Source: Streptomyces dysideae | GTDB taxonomy: Bacteria > Actinomycetota > Actinomycetes > Streptomycetales > Streptomycetaceae | Length of the DNA stretch: 64,000 nt | Assembly: GCF_001514305.1 (NCBI RefSeq) | Contig: NZ_KQ949079.1 | Location: 119,840-183,839, forward strand | Direction of reading: 5' to 3' | Part shown: positions 31,422-41,193 of the stretch, piece after piece | Layout of the letters: every line of letters begins with the position of its first letter | Numbering within the stretch: the first letter of the stretch is position 1 | Translations under genes and position numbers: made by a program | The notes under the pieces: generated by a model | Seen by the model: only the letters and a program-made list of their open reading frames with translations | Told to the model about the DNA's origin: nothing | Databases searched by the model: none

Positions 31422-32321
31422 TCAGGAGGTGCCGCCAAGGCCGCCGTCCCGCTTCAGCAGGTTCCTGAAGTCCTCGGTGTCGCCGGCCGGGGGTTTCCGG
31501 GCGGAGGCCCGCACGCCGTAGTCGCTGTAGTACGCGGTCTGGGTGAGCTCGCCCGTCGCCATCTCGCCCTTCTCGACCTTCTTGACCAGCAGGTCCCGGT
31601 CGTTGACCCAGATGTCGACCGTCTGGGTGGTGACGCCGGCCTGGGTGAGCTGTTCCCGCAGGTCGGCGAGGCGGTTCTGGTCGAGGTCGGAGTTCTCGGC
31701 GGTGAGATCGGCCACGTCCACGGTGCCGGAGTAGTGCGTGGTGCGCTCGCCGCGCACCCGCTCCTCGCCGATCCTCCGTACGTCCCCGGAGGCGAGCAGG
31801 AGGTTCACCGACTGGTTCGGGGTGGTGTTGCGCATCTGGTCCTTGAGGTAGGCGCCGGAGCCGCCGCCGAGGTCCTCGAGGTCGTCGTACGCGTACCGGA
31901 TCCAGTGCTTGCCGTCCGTCTTCTCGGCGAAGGCGTCGCCCATCCTGGCGTAGTACGCGTCGGGCAGATAGCGGGCCTCCATCGATGTGGTGCCGAGCCG
32001 ACGCATGGTGTCGGCCATGGTGCCGCCGGTGTAGGTGATGGTGAGAGTGCCGGCGATGCCGTCCGCCCAGGAGAGGGTGCCGTCGGCGGTCATGGACATC
32101 AGCGAACCCATGGCGGTGGTGGACTCGACGCGGGCGGAGTCGGCCCGGTCCGTGGACCGCTCGGCCGTGCGCAGGGCCGCCAGGGCCCGCAGATGCGTGG
32201 CGCTCCTGCCGGGGCTCTCCGGGGAGCCGGACGAGGTACAGGCTGCTGCTCCGGTCAGGACGGTCGCCAGCGCGGTCGCCAGGGCCGTACTGCGCACGCT
32301 CGCGCTCTTCAGTCGTCCCAC
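31422..32321 (-). CDS. Secreted lipoprotein of unknown function
   Basis: A 299-aa predicted lipoprotein. The GTG at 32321 has GGGGGG 6 nt upstream. A signal peptide with Arg/Lys then a hydrophobic stretch (ALATALATVLTG) ends in a lipobox-like AAAC, so Cys is the acylation site. The mature part resembles streptomycete LppX/LolA-like lipoproteins (YYARMGDAFAEKTDGKHWIRY and a repeated strand pattern), which may carry lipids. It lies between rplA and rplJ on the same strand, separated from rplKA by a strong terminator. This position is typical of Streptomyces. Ligand unknown. Confidence 0.82.
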   Translation of the reverse strand: MGRLKSASVRSTALATALATVLTGAAACTSSGSPESPGRSATHLRALAALRTAERSTDRADSARVESTTAMGSLMSMTADGTLSWADGIAGTLTITYTGGTMADTMRRLGTTSMEARYLPDAYYARMGDAFAEKTDGKHWIRYAYDDLEDLGGGSGAYLKDQMRNTTPNQSVNLLLASGDVRRIGEERVRGERTTHYSGTVDVADLTAENSDLDQNRLADLREQLTQAGVTTQTVDIWVNDRDLLVKKVEKGEMATGELTQTAYYSDYGVRASARKPPAGDTEDFRNLLKRDGGLGGTS

Positions 32322-32366
32322 GTGTTGCCCCCCGATGCATCCCCGTGTCTGCACGCTAGCAAGGGA

Positions 32367-32400
32367 ACGGGCCCCGCACCTCGGAAGGTGCGGGGCCCGT
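32367..32400 (-). terminator. Terminator after rplA
   Basis: Perfect 15-bp stem (32367-32381 with 32386-32400), CGGA loop, 24 nt after the rplA stop. It ends the rplK-rplA transcript. Confidence 0.9.
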
Positions 32401-32423
32401 GACCGGTTGGGTGAGCCTCAGGC

Positions 32424-33149
32424 TCAGACCGCGGCCGGGTCCTCCTCGACGAGGAGGTTGCGGGTGCGGTTCGGGTCGAGCGGGATGCCGGGGCCCATCG
32501 TGGTGGTGATGGCGGCCTTCTTGATGTAGCGGCCCTTGGCGGCGGACGGCTTCAGACGGAGGATCTCCTCCAGCGCGGCGCCGTAGTTCTCCACCAGCTT
32601 GGTGTCGTCGAAGGACGCCTTGCCGATGATGAAGTGCAGGTTCGAGTGCTTGTCGACGCGGAACTCGATCTTGCCGCCCTTGATCTCGGTCACGGCCTTG
32701 ACCACGTCCGGGGTCACGGTGCCGGTCTTCGGGTTCGGCATCAGACCACGGGGGCCGAGGACACGGCCGAGGCGGCCGACCTTGCCCATGAGGTCCGGGG
32801 TGGCGACGACGGCGTCGAAGTCCAGACGGCCCTTCGACACCTCGTCGATGAGCTCGTCGGAGCCGACGATGTCGGCGCCCGCGGCGAGCGCGGCCTCGGC
32901 ACGGTCACCGGTCGCGAAGACCAGGACCCGGGCGGTCTTACCGGTGCCGTGCGGGAGGTTCACGGTGCCACGGACCATCTGGTCGGCCTTACGCGGGTCG
33001 ACACCCAGACGGAAGGCGACCTCGACGGTGCCGTCGAACTTGGTCACGGAGGTCTCCTTGGCGAGACGGACGGCCTCGAGCGGGGCGTAGAGCTTGTCCC
33101 GGTCGATCTTGGCGTCCGCAGCGCGGAGAGTCTTGCTGCGCTTGCTCAC
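32424..33149 (-). CDS. rplA: 50S ribosomal protein L1
   Basis: L1 (241 aa) forms the mobile L1 stalk that releases E-site tRNA. Signature near the middle ([21 protein letters not shown]) is intact. In many bacteria L1 represses rplKA translation by binding its mRNA; no clear mimic was checked here. It follows rplK by 77 nt. Confidence 0.97.
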   Translation of the reverse strand: MSKRSKTLRAADAKIDRDKLYAPLEAVRLAKETSVTKFDGTVEVAFRLGVDPRKADQMVRGTVNLPHGTGKTARVLVFATGDRAEAALAAGADIVGSDELIDEVSKGRLDFDAVVATPDLMGKVGRLGRVLGPRGLMPNPKTGTVTPDVVKAVTEIKGGKIEFRVDKHSNLHFIIGKASFDDTKLVENYGAALEEILRLKPSAAKGRYIKKAAITTTMGPGIPLDPNRTRNLLVEEDPAAV

Positions 33150-33226
33150 TACTGCTCCTGTGTGTTCTGAAGGAGTCGTGGTGCGGGCCGAGCAGGCCCT
33201 TCCACGGTGGTTCTACGAGGTGGAGG

Positions 33227-33661
33227 TCAGCCCTCGACCGTGACGCCCATGGACCGGGCGGTACCCGCGATGATCTTCGCGGCGGCGTCCAGGTCGTTGG
33301 CGTTGAGGTCGGGCATCTTCGTGGTGGCGATCTCGCGGACCTGCGCCTCGGTGATCTTGGCGACCTTGGTCTTGTGCGGCTCGCCGGAGCCCTTCTCGAT
33401 GCCCGCGGCCTTGAGGATCATCTTCGCGGCCGGCGGCGTCTTGGTGACGAAGGTGAAGGAGCGGTCCTCGTAGACCGTGATCTCCACCGGGATGACCCAG
33501 CCACGCTGCGACTCGGTCGCGGCGTTGTAGGCCTTGCAGAACTCCATGATGTTGACGCCGTGCTGACCCAGCGCGGGGCCGACCGGCGGAGCCGGGTTGG
33601 CGGCACCGGCCTGGATCTGGAGCTTGATGAGCCCCGTGACCTTCTTCTTCTTGGGAGGCAT
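33227..33661 (-). CDS. rplK: 50S ribosomal protein L11
   Basis: L11 (144 aa) binds the GTPase centre of 23S rRNA, is required for RelA activation and is the site of thiostrepton action. N-terminal [15 protein letters not shown] and proline-rich [19 protein letters not shown] are present. Terminal signature [12 protein letters not shown] ends the protein. Transcribed separately from nusG by a terminator. Confidence 0.97.
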   Translation of the reverse strand: MPPKKKKVTGLIKLQIQAGAANPAPPVGPALGQHGVNIMEFCKAYNAATESQRGWVIPVEITVYEDRSFTFVTKTPPAAKMILKAAGIEKGSGEPHKTKVAKITEAQVREIATTKMPDLNANDLDAAAKIIAGTARSMGVTVEG

Positions 33662-33733
33662 TGCTCTCCGGGTCCTTTCGATTCGGGTCCTGCCCGCGCT
33701 CGGGAAGCCACCCGGACGCAGGCATACCGCACA

Positions 33734-33762
33734 ACGATAACGGGTATGACTGTGCGGCCAAA
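33734..33762 (-). promoter_or_regulatory. Possible promoter of rplKA
   Basis: TTTGGC, 17-nt spacer, TATCGT on the minus strand. The -35 overlaps the U-run of the nusG terminator. Confidence 0.4.
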
Positions 33763-33764
33763 AA

Positions 33765-33809
33765 CCGCGCAGGTCAGACCGGCTACGAGAGCCCGCCTGA
33801 CCTGCGCGG
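33765..33809 (-). terminator. Intrinsic terminator after nusG
   Basis: 13-bp perfect arms (33765-33777 and 33797-33809) are followed on the minus strand by five Ts. It lies 21 nt after the nusG stop. Confidence 0.88.
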
Positions 33810-33830
33810 AAGCGGTACGTCCAGAAGGAA

Positions 33831-34679
33831 CTAGTTCTTCTGGATCTGGTCGAAGCTCAGCTCGACCGGGGTCTCGCGGCCGAAGATCTCGACGAGGCCC
33901 TTGACCTTCTTCGAGTCGGCGTTGATCTCGTTGATGGTCGCCTGCAGCGTGGCGAACGGGCCGTCGGTGACGGTGACCGAGTCGCCGACCTCGAAGTCCA
34001 GTACCTGGACCTCGACCTTGCGCTGCGGAGCGGGCTTGCCCTCGGCTTCGGCGGCCTCGCGGGCGGCCTTCTCCTCGGCCTCCGGGGCGAGCATCTTGAC
34101 GATCTCGTCCAGAGTCAGCGGGTAGGGGTCGTAGGCGTTGCCCACGAAGCCGGTGACGCCGGGGGTGTTGCGGACGACACCCCAGGACTCGTTCGTCAGG
34201 TCCATGCGCACGAGGACATAGCCGGGGAGCTTGTTCTGACGGATGGTCTTGCGGTCGCCGTTCTTGATCTGGACGACCTCTTCCTGCGGCACCTCGGCCT
34301 GGAAGATGTAGTCCTCGACGTTCAGCGAGACGGCGCGCTGCTCGAGGTTGGTCTTCACGCGGTTCTCGTAACCGGCGTAGGTGTGGATGACGTACCACTC
34401 GCCGGGCAGGGTCCGCAGTTCCTCGCGCAGGGCGGCGACAGGGTCGACCGGCTCGGCGGGCTCTTCCTCGGCCTCTTCTTCGACCTCGGCGTCGGTCTCG
34501 ACGTCCTCGTCCTCGACGTGCACGGCGGCTTCCTCGGCGGGCTCGCCCGCTTCGGCGTCGGCAGCCTCGACCTCGTCCAGGTCCTCGTCCGCGCCCTCGA
34601 CGATGTCGAGCTCGTCTTCCACGGACTCGACGTCCTGCCCGTGTGGCTCGACGGCGTCGTTCAGGTTCTGGTCAGACAC
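33831..34679 (-). CDS. nusG: Transcription termination/antitermination protein NusG
   Basis: NusG (282 aa) binds the RNAP clamp through its NGN domain ([20 protein letters not shown] onward, about 99-220) and Rho or S10 through the C-terminal KOW ([19 protein letters not shown]). The first 95 or so residues are an acidic Glu/Asp/Ala extension common in streptomycetes. It follows secE by 80 nt and ends in an intrinsic terminator. Confidence 0.96.
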   Translation of the reverse strand: MSDQNLNDAVEPHGQDVESVEDELDIVEGADEDLDEVEAADAEAGEPAEEAAVHVEDEDVETDAEVEEEAEEEPAEPVDPVAALREELRTLPGEWYVIHTYAGYENRVKTNLEQRAVSLNVEDYIFQAEVPQEEVVQIKNGDRKTIRQNKLPGYVLVRMDLTNESWGVVRNTPGVTGFVGNAYDPYPLTLDEIVKMLAPEAEEKAAREAAEAEGKPAPQRKVEVQVLDFEVGDSVTVTDGPFATLQATINEINADSKKVKGLVEIFGRETPVELSFDQIQKN

Positions 34680-34717
34680 GGTGGCTGCTTCTTCCTGGAT
34701 ACATGGGGGTGGAACAT

Positions 34718-34752
34718 GCGAAAGGGGCGCCGGTAACCACGGCGCCCTTCGC
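34718..34752 (-). terminator. Hairpin between secE and nusG
   Basis: Arms 34718-34731 and 34741-34752 pair with two bulged bases. Followed by no U-run; a possible attenuator within the secE-nusG transcript. Confidence 0.45.
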
Positions 34753-34759
34753 TCTTTGC

Positions 34760-35047
34760 TCAGCCGAAGACGTACTTCGCGGCGTGGTCGAGCCCATAGT
34801 CAATCACGGTCACCAGGCCGATCATGATGACGACGAAGATGATCACCACGGTCGTGTACGTCGTCAGCTGGTTGCGTGTGGGCCAGACGACTTTGCGGAG
34901 TTCCGCGACGATCTGGCGGTAGAAGAGCGCAAGCCGCTTCAACGGGCCCTTCTTGGCACGCTTGCCGCCCTTGCGGGTCTTCTTGTTGGACTCCGGCGCC
35001 TCGTCCTGGGCATCAGGCATGTCGATGGAGCCCACGGCGTCCGTCAC
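34760..35047 (-). CDS. secE: Preprotein translocase subunit SecE
   Basis: SecE (95 aa) clamps SecY in the Sec translocon. A Lys-rich cytosolic N-terminus leads to the conserved amphipathic helix ([18 protein letters not shown]) and one TM segment ([20 protein letters not shown]), the single-TM form normal for Gram-positives. Lies between tRNA-Trp and nusG. Confidence 0.96.
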   Translation of the reverse strand: MTDAVGSIDMPDAQDEAPESNKKTRKGGKRAKKGPLKRLALFYRQIVAELRKVVWPTRNQLTTYTTVVIIFVVIMIGLVTVIDYGLDHAAKYVFG

Positions 35048-35156
35048 TCGTCCTCACCTGATTCCGGGTCATGGCCGTGCCGCGCCCGGTCTGAGCCGCA
35101 CGGCGGTGCATTTCTGTACGTACATGCGCACACATCCTGGCGTAAGGAGTGTGTAG

Positions 35157-35229
35157 CAGGGCCGGAGGGACTTGAACCCCCAACCGCTGGTTTTGGAGAC
35201 CAGTGCTCTACCAATTGAGCTACGACCCT
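35157..35229 (-). tRNA. tRNA-Trp (anticodon CCA)
   Basis: 73 nt with AGGGTCG acceptor, D arm AGCTCAATTGGTAGAGC, anticodon loop CTCCAAA and T arm GGTTCAAGTCC; discriminator G. CCA is not encoded. It is co-oriented with secE, 109 nt upstream. Confidence 0.97.
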
Positions 35230-35314
35230 TTGTGTGTTCCCCAACGTACCGCATCCGGACGGGTGCTCGGTGTGCACCGTGCGAGTGCGGGCTGCTGAAG
35301 GCCAACGAGGTGAG

Positions 35315-35344
35315 AGTGTACGTGTTCTGGGGCGCCTCGTCGAA
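35315..35344 (-). promoter_or_regulatory. Possible promoter of tRNA-Trp-secE-nusG
   Basis: TTCGAC, 18-nt spacer, TACACT on the minus strand, about 80 nt before the tRNA 5' end. Confidence 0.45.
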
Positions 35345-35478
35345 CAGAAAGTGCCCGTAGGGGCTTTGAATGCGGAAGATCGCCCAGCGTGGCGGCCGGA
35401 TCCGGACGGTTGTTCAGTCGTTGTTCAGTCCGTGAAACCCGCGTGCCGGGCAGGTTTCCGGTCTGAAACGATGGGCTC

Positions 35479-36705
35479 ATGAGCGCTGCAACCCCTCCCA
35501 CCGAGCGCCGGGTCTCCGCCCGAGTCGGCGCGATCTCCGAGTCCGCCACCCTCGCCGTGGACGCCAAGGCCAAGGCCCTCAAGGCCGCCGGGCGTCCGGT
35601 GATCGGCTTCGGCGCCGGCGAGCCCGACTTCCCGACCCCGGACTACATCGTCGAGGCCGCCATTGAGGCCTGCAAGAACCCGAAGTACCACCGCTACACG
35701 CCGGCCGGCGGTCTGCCCGAGCTGAAGGCCGCGATCGCCGCCAAGACGCTGCGCGATTCCGGCTACGAGCCCGACGTCTCGCAGATCCTGGTCACCAACG
35801 GCGGCAAGCAGGCGATCTACGAGGCGTTCGCCGCGATCCTCGACCCGGGCGACGAGGTCATCGTCCCGGCGCCGTACTGGACGACGTACCCGGAGTCGAT
35901 CCGGCTGGCCGGCGGTGTCCCGGTCGAGGTCGTCGCGGACGAGACGACCGGTTACCGCGTCTCGGTCGAGCAGCTCGAGGCCGCCCGCACGGAGAAGACG
36001 AAGGTCGTCCTGTTCGTGTCGCCGTCGAACCCGACCGGCGCCGTCTACACCGAGGCCCAGACCGAGGAGATCGGCCGCTGGGCCGTCGAGCACGGCCTGT
36101 GGGTGATGACCGACGAGATCTACGAGCACCTGGTCTACGGCGCCGCGGCCTCCGTGTCGCTGCCGGCGCTGCTGCCCGAGCTGCGCGACAAGTGCATCGT
36201 GGTCAACGGTGTCGCCAAGACGTACGCCATGACGGGCTGGCGGGTCGGCTGGATCATCGGCCCGAAGGACGTGGTGAAGGCCGCGACGAACCTCCAGTCG
36301 CACGCCACGTCGAACGTCTCGAACGTCGCCCAGGTGGCCGCCCTCGCCGCCGTCTCCGGTGATCTGGACGCGGTCGCGACGATGCGCGAGGCCTTCGACC
36401 GGCGCCGCAAGACGATCGTGCGGATGCTGAACGAGATCGACGGCGTGGTCTGCCCGGAGCCCGAGGGCGCCTTCTACGCGTACCCGTCGGTGAAGGCCCT
36501 GCTGGGCAAGGAGATCCGCGGCAAGCGCCCGCAGAACTCGGTCGAGCTGGCCGCGCTGATCCTGGAGGAGGCCGAGGTCGCGGTGGTCCCGGGCGAGGCC
36601 TTCGGTACGCCGGGGTATCTGCGGCTGTCGTACGCCCTGGGTGACGAGGACCTCGTCGAGGGCGTGAGCCGCATCCAGAAGCTCCTGGCGGAGGCGCGGG
36701 ACTGA
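35479..36705 (+). CDS. aspC: Pyridoxal-phosphate aminotransferase (aspartate aminotransferase type)
   Basis: A 408-aa fold-type I aminotransferase, subgroup I-gamma. PLP lysine is Lys247 in [15 protein letters not shown]. The PSNPTG motif ([10 protein letters not shown]), the substrate-carboxylate Arg near the C-terminus (GYLRLSYA) and the N-terminal [10 protein letters not shown] are present. Likely converts aspartate and 2-oxoglutarate to oxaloacetate and glutamate, though substrate range cannot be read. Position next to tRNA-Trp and secE is standard in Streptomyces. A terminator follows. Confidence 0.93.
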   Translation: MSAATPPTERRVSARVGAISESATLAVDAKAKALKAAGRPVIGFGAGEPDFPTPDYIVEAAIEACKNPKYHRYTPAGGLPELKAAIAAKTLRDSGYEPDVSQILVTNGGKQAIYEAFAAILDPGDEVIVPAPYWTTYPESIRLAGGVPVEVVADETTGYRVSVEQLEAARTEKTKVVLFVSPSNPTGAVYTEAQTEEIGRWAVEHGLWVMTDEIYEHLVYGAAASVSLPALLPELRDKCIVVNGVAKTYAMTGWRVGWIIGPKDVVKAATNLQSHATSNVSNVAQVAALAAVSGDLDAVATMREAFDRRRKTIVRMLNEIDGVVCPEPEGAFYAYPSVKALLGKEIRGKRPQNSVELAALILEEAEVAVVPGEAFGTPGYLRLSYALGDEDLVEGVSRIQKLLAEARD

Positions 36706-36714
36706 GGTGTACGG

Positions 36715-36757
36715 CGCACAAGCGGGCCTCCGGTCGAGCCGGGGGCCCGCTTGTGCG
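36715..36757 (+). terminator. Terminator after aspC
   Basis: Long GC-rich inverted repeat with outer CGCACAAGCGGGCC / GGCCCGCTTGTGCG pairing, starting 10 nt after the stop. Confidence 0.82.
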
Positions 36758-36929
36758 TTCAGACACACGCTCGTTCGGTGAACTCGCTGCCTGGTTCAGG
36801 ATTCCTACGGCAGGATCCTCGAGTGACTCCGCCCCCACGGGGCTTCCCGCTCGGCTGACGCCCAGCGGCGGACAAGCCCTGTCCGGCACCTTTCGGCACG
36901 GAGCGGAGCCTAGCGCATACGGAGAGTTG

Positions 36930-37958
36930 ATGGAGACGGTTCGAAACGTCCAGGTGCTGCCCAAGGCCCATCTGCACCTGCACTTCACCGGGTCGATGCG
37001 GCCCACCACCGTGCTGGAACTGGCCGACAAGTACGGCGTGCGCCTGCCCGAGGCGCTGACGGAAGCACTGACCAGCGGGGAGCCGCCGAAGCTGCGGGCG
37101 ACGGACGAGCGCGGCTGGTTCCGCTTCCAGCGCCTGTACGACGCCGCCCGGTCCTGCCTGCAGCGGCCGGAGGACATCCAGCGACTGGTCAGAGAGGCCG
37201 CGGAGGAGGATCTGAGGGACGGCTCGGGCTGGCTGGAGATCCAGGTGGACCCGACGTCGTACGCGCCCCGCCTGGGCGGTCTGATCCCGGCCCTGGAGAT
37301 CATCCTGGACGCGGTGGAGACGACCTCCCGGGACACCGGCCTGGGCATGCGGGTCCTGGTGGCGGCGAACCGTATGAAGCACCCGCTGGACGCCCGTACG
37401 CTGGCCCGCCTGGCGGTGCGGTACGCGGACCGCGGCGTGGTGGGCTTCGGCCTCTCCAACGACGAACGCCGGGGCATGGCGAGGGACTTCGACCGGGCGT
37501 TCGCGATCGCGCGGGACGGCGGCCTGCTCTCAGCCCCGCACGGCGGCGAGCTGACGGGCCCGTCGTCGGTACGTGACTGCCTGGACGACCTGCACGCGAA
37601 CCGGCTCGGGCACGGCGTCCGCTCGGCGGAGGACCCGCGCCTGCTGAAGCGGCTGGCGGAGCGGGGCGTGACCTGCGAGGTGTGCCCGGCGTCGAACGTG
37701 GCCCTCGGCGTCTACGAGAAGCCCGAGGACGTCCCCCTGCGCACCCTGTTCGAGGCGGGCGTCCCGATGGCCCTGGGCGCCGACGACCCCCTGCTCTTCG
37801 GCTCCCGTCTGGCGGCCCAGTACGAGATCGCCCGCCACCACCACGCCTTCACGGACGAGGACCTGGCGGAACTGGCACGGCAGTCGGTACGGGGTTCGGC
37901 GGCACCGGAGGACACGAAGGCGAAGCTGCTGGCGGGGGTGGACGACTGGCTGGCGTAG
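36930..37958 (+). CDS. Adenosine deaminase family protein
   Basis: A 342-aa metal-dependent deaminase. Zn ligands HLHLHF (first), GGEL preceded by His, LGHG and the DDP motif (GADDPLLF) are conserved, and CPASN is present, so it should be active. Start is ATG at 36930 with GGAG 5 nt upstream; a longer in-frame extension lacks a site. It could act on adenosine or on a related 6-aminopurine such as aminodeoxyfutalosine. Convergent with murB, with a 119-nt gap. Confidence 0.88.
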   Translation: METVRNVQVLPKAHLHLHFTGSMRPTTVLELADKYGVRLPEALTEALTSGEPPKLRATDERGWFRFQRLYDAARSCLQRPEDIQRLVREAAEEDLRDGSGWLEIQVDPTSYAPRLGGLIPALEIILDAVETTSRDTGLGMRVLVAANRMKHPLDARTLARLAVRYADRGVVGFGLSNDERRGMARDFDRAFAIARDGGLLSAPHGGELTGPSSVRDCLDDLHANRLGHGVRSAEDPRLLKRLAERGVTCEVCPASNVALGVYEKPEDVPLRTLFEAGVPMALGADDPLLFGSRLAAQYEIARHHHAFTDEDLAELARQSVRGSAAPEDTKAKLLAGVDDWLA

Positions 37959-38077
37959 AGCGCAGGTCGGCGACTCGCGCCGATGTCGCCCACGCGATGC
38001 TGGCGATGACCGGCGATCCGGGGACGGTGAAGCAGGGGGGCGGGGTGGCCTACTGAGCCCGACCCCGTTCGAGTGCC

Positions 38078-39133
38078 CTAGAGGCTGACACCGACCGTCA
38101 CCGGCTCGTTGACCAGCGTGATCCCGAAGGTCTCGTGGACTCCGGCGACGACCTCGCGGGCCAGTGCGAGCAGGTCCTCGGTGGTCGCCGCGCCCCGGTT
38201 GGTGAGTGCGAGGGTGTGCTTGGTGGAGATGCGGGCGGGGCCGGTGCCGTAGCCCTTGGTGAAGCCCGCCTTGTCGATCAGCCAGGCCGCGGAGGTCTTG
38301 GTGTGCCCCTCCCCCGCCGGGTACGCGGGCGGTTCCACGCCGTCGCCGATGCGCTCCCGCACACGCGCGTGGAACGCGGCGAACTGGTCGGCGGTCAGGA
38401 TCGGGTTGGTGAAGAAGGATCCGGCCGACCAGGTGTCGTGATCCTCGGGGTCCAGGACCATGCCCTTGCCGGAGCGCAGCTTCAGGACGGTCTCGCGGAC
38501 GGTGGCCAGCGGGACGCGGTCGCCGGGTTCGACGCCCAGGGCGCGGGCGGTCTCGGCGTACTTGATGGGCCCGGACAGCCCGGCCGCGTCCTCCAGTGCG
38601 AAGCGGACGCGCAGAACGACGTACCGCTCGGGGTCGGCCTTGAAGCGGCTGTGACGGTAGGAGAAGGCGCACTCCTCGTTGGCCAGCGTGACCGTCTCGC
38701 GTGTGCGGCGGTCGTAGGCGACCACCTCGGTGATCGTGGAGGAGACCTCCTGGCCGTACGCCCCCACGTTCTGGATCGGTGTCGCACCCGCCGAGCCGGG
38801 GATGCCGGCGAGGCACTCCACGCCGGCGAGACCGGCCTCCACGGTGCGGGCGACGGCGTCGGTCCAGACCTCGCCGGCGGCCAGCTCCAGGCTTGTGCCG
38901 CCGAGCGAGAAGCCCTTCGTGGCGATGACGAGGGCGGTGCCCGCGAAGCCCTTGTCGCCGATGACCAGGTTCGAACCGCCGCCGATGACCAGCAGCGGGG
39001 TGCCGTCGGCGTCGGCTTCGCGGACGGCGGCGACCACCTCGGCGTCGGTGGTGGCGGTGACCAGCCGGGTGGCGGGACCGCCCAGCCGGAAGGTGGTCAG
39101 CGGGGCGAGGGGGGCGTCGTGGAGTTCCTGCAC
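38078..39133 (-). CDS. murB: UDP-N-acetylmuramate dehydrogenase
   Basis: MurB (351 aa) reduces UDP-GlcNAc enolpyruvate to UDP-MurNAc, an essential step of peptidoglycan synthesis. FAD-binding GGGSNLVIGD, the substrate-loop SYRHSRFK and the catalytic serine in AGSFFTNPIL are visible. GTG at 39133 (VQELHDAPL) gives the usual length; the upstream in-frame ATG would add 16 unrelated residues. Confidence 0.95.
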   Translation of the reverse strand: MQELHDAPLAPLTTFRLGGPATRLVTATTDAEVVAAVREADADGTPLLVIGGGSNLVIGDKGFAGTALVIATKGFSLGGTSLELAAGEVWTDAVARTVEAGLAGVECLAGIPGSAGATPIQNVGAYGQEVSSTITEVVAYDRRTRETVTLANEECAFSYRHSRFKADPERYVVLRVRFALEDAAGLSGPIKYAETARALGVEPGDRVPLATVRETVLKLRSGKGMVLDPEDHDTWSAGSFFTNPILTADQFAAFHARVRERIGDGVEPPAYPAGEGHTKTSAAWLIDKAGFTKGYGTGPARISTKHTLALTNRGAATTEDLLALAREVVAGVHETFGITLVNEPVTVGVSL

Positions 39134-39240
39134 GGGCCCAAGACTACGAGACGGCAGCCCCGTGTCCCAGGCGAGCGGCACGGCGGTCGGCCGGGCCGTT
39201 CAGCGCCGCCACGCGTGCGTGGGCGGCGCTGGGGGCGGGC

Positions 39241-39621
39241 TCATGCCAGACGCCGCCTCGCCTCCGCCCAGTTCACGGGGAGGGCGTCGCTCGTCGTCGT
39301 CCAGGTGGCGAACTTCGCGTCCCGCATCTGTGGGCCAGGCCCCGGGACGTCGGCGCGTGGGCGCCGGAGCGGGCGAAGTCCTTGAGGGCCTGGGGCGACT
39401 CCCAGGCGGACAGCGTCCAGAAGGTCCGTTTCAGGGGCTCGGCCTTCAGCGTGGCCCCGTAGGCGTCGGGCGCCCGGCTCACCTGCCGCCACACACTCGG
39501 CGTACCGACGAGGAAGCGCAGGGCGCCCCACAGGGTGCGGGTCTCGAAGCGGGAGGCGAAGACGTGGACCTCGGTGGGTCTGCGGCGGGGTGTTCGGCGT
39601 GGTCCAGGGAAGGGTGGGCAT
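39241..39621 (-). pseudogene. DUF3291-like protein with two compensating frameshifts
   Basis: The family start MPTLPWTTPNTP (from 39621) and end MRDAKFATWTTTSDALPVNW (to 39241) are in one frame. The middle, including TLWGALRFLVGTPSVWR and RTFWTLSAWES, is in the +1 frame between about 39580 and 39325. So an insertion-type shift near the start is undone by an opposite shift near CACAGATGCGG. The continuous open frame encodes nonsense in the middle. DUF3291 proteins resemble small antibiotic monooxygenases. Lies 30 nt upstream of the MFS gene stop, same strand, but after it in transcription. Confidence 0.75.
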
Positions 39622-39651
39622 GGCGGGCTCCTTTCGGCCGGGTCCTGCGGG

Positions 39652-41100
39652 TCAGTGGGAGACGGGCTCGGCGACCGGCGCGGGCGTCTGCCCGGCCGCG
39701 CTGACGATCTGGGCGGCGCGGCGGCGCGTCGGGATCAGCAGGGCCGCGATCCCGGCGAGCGCGACCACCGCCGAGCCCGTCACCAGCGCGGGCCGCAGGC
39801 CGTCGACGAAGCTCTGGCCGGTCTCGTAGCCGCCCCGGGCGGAGAAGATCGACCCCATGATCGCGATGCCGAGCGCGCCGCCCACCTCGCGCAGCGCGTT
39901 GTTGGCGCCGGAGGCGATGCCCTGTTCCAAGGCGCGGACGCTGGACATCACCAGGTTGGAGGCGGGGGCGAAGAAGAGGCCCATGCCGATGCCGCTGATA
40001 ATCAGGCCGGGCAGCTGGACGCCGTAGGACGCGTCAGCGGTGATCACGGAGGCCATGTAGCCGAGGCCGACGGCCTGGAGGAACAGGCCGGTGGCGACGA
40101 CCGGGCGGCCGCCGATGCGGTCGGAGAGGATGCCGGCGATCGGCGCGGCGAGCATGGGCATGCCGGTCCACGGCAGCATGCGCAGCCCCGCCTCGGTGGG
40201 CGAGTAGCCGAGCACACCCTGCATGTACTGGCTGAGCAGGAAGATCGACCCGAACATCCCGAGGAACATCAGCATGCTGGCGGCGTTGATACCGGAGAAG
40301 GCACGGGAGCGGAACAGCCGCATCGGCAGCATGGGGGTCTTGCTGCCGATGCCGTGCTGGACGAAGCCGACGAGCAGCGCGGATCCGGCGAACAGCCCGG
40401 TCAGCACGAGCGGGGCGGTCCAGCCGTCGGCGGGCCCGCGGACCAGGCCGTAGACGATCCCGAAGAGGCCGCCGCTGGCCAGCAGGGTGCCGGTGATGTC
40501 GAGCGGGGCGCCGGTGCCGTACGACTCGGCGAGGCGCAGCCGGGCGAGCGGCAGCAGGGCCAGGCCCAGCGGAACGTTCAGCCAGAAGATCCACTGCCAG
40601 GAGATGTGCTCGGTGAGGCTGCCGCCGATGAGCGGCCCGGAGGCCACGGCGAGCCCGTTGACGGCACCCCAGATGCCGTACGCCATCCCGCGTTTGGCCG
40701 CGGGCACGGCCGCCGTCAGCAGGGTGAGCGTCAGCGGCATCATGATCGCCGCGCCGACGCCCTGGACGGCGCGGGCGGCGATCAGGGAGTCGATGCCGGG
40801 CGCCAGGGCCGCGCCGGCGGACGCGCCGGTGAAGATGACCAGCCCGACGAGGAGGAGCCGCCGACGCCCGAAGCGGTCACCGAGTGCCGCGCCGAACATC
40901 AGCAGGACGGCGAAGGTGAGTGTGTACGCACTCACCGTCCACTCCAGGTCGTGCAGGGCCCCGCCCAGGTCCCCGCGGATGGAGGGCAGTGCGGTGGTGA
41001 CGACGAGGTTGTCCAGGGCGGCCATGAATCCGGCGACGCTGGTGATGACGAGGGCCCAGACAGCCCCTGCACGGGTGGGTTGTGCGGTCTGTTGTGACAT
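39652..41100 (-). CDS. MFS efflux transporter, DHA2 family (EmrB/QacA type)
   Basis: A 482-aa protein with 14 predicted TM helices. Motif A-like GAALGDRFGRRRLLLVG and motif C-like region, plus ALDNLVVTTALPSI in TM1, mark a drug:H+ antiporter with 14 spans. It lies 93 nt downstream of a TetR gene on the same strand, with a palindromic operator in the gap. Probably exports a toxic compound or self-made metabolite; substrate not predictable. Confidence 0.9.
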   Translation of the reverse strand: MSQQTAQPTRAGAVWALVITSVAGFMAALDNLVVTTALPSIRGDLGGALHDLEWTVSAYTLTFAVLLMFGAALGDRFGRRRLLLVGLVIFTGASAGAALAPGIDSLIAARAVQGVGAAIMMPLTLTLLTAAVPAAKRGMAYGIWGAVNGLAVASGPLIGGSLTEHISWQWIFWLNVPLGLALLPLARLRLAESYGTGAPLDITGTLLASGGLFGIVYGLVRGPADGWTAPLVLTGLFAGSALLVGFVQHGIGSKTPMLPMRLFRSRAFSGINAASMLMFLGMFGSIFLLSQYMQGVLGYSPTEAGLRMLPWTGMPMLAAPIAGILSDRIGGRPVVATGLFLQAVGLGYMASVITADASYGVQLPGLIISGIGMGLFFAPASNLVMSSVRALEQGIASGANNALREVGGALGIAIMGSIFSARGGYETGQSFVDGLRPALVTGSAVVALAGIAALLIPTRRRAAQIVSAAGQTPAPVAEPVSH

Positions 41101-41132
41101 CTCTCCCCCAGAAGGTGATCACTTACCGAAGA

Positions 41133-41150
41133 TTAGTTATTGCTGACTAA
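41133..41150. promoter_or_regulatory. Probable TetR operator before the MFS gene
   Basis: TTAGT-N8-ACTAA palindrome in the gap between the regulator and the transporter. The same half-sites with the same spacing recur at 41773-41790. Confidence 0.75.
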
Positions 41151-41193
41151 CTTTCGTGCTCATGAGAAGGCGCCGAAAACGCCTCTCCTGCCC

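Noticed and set aside
33765..33809. This stem-loop as a riboswitch for rplK
   Set aside because: Simple 13-bp stem with a U-run right after nusG; an ordinary terminator explains it.
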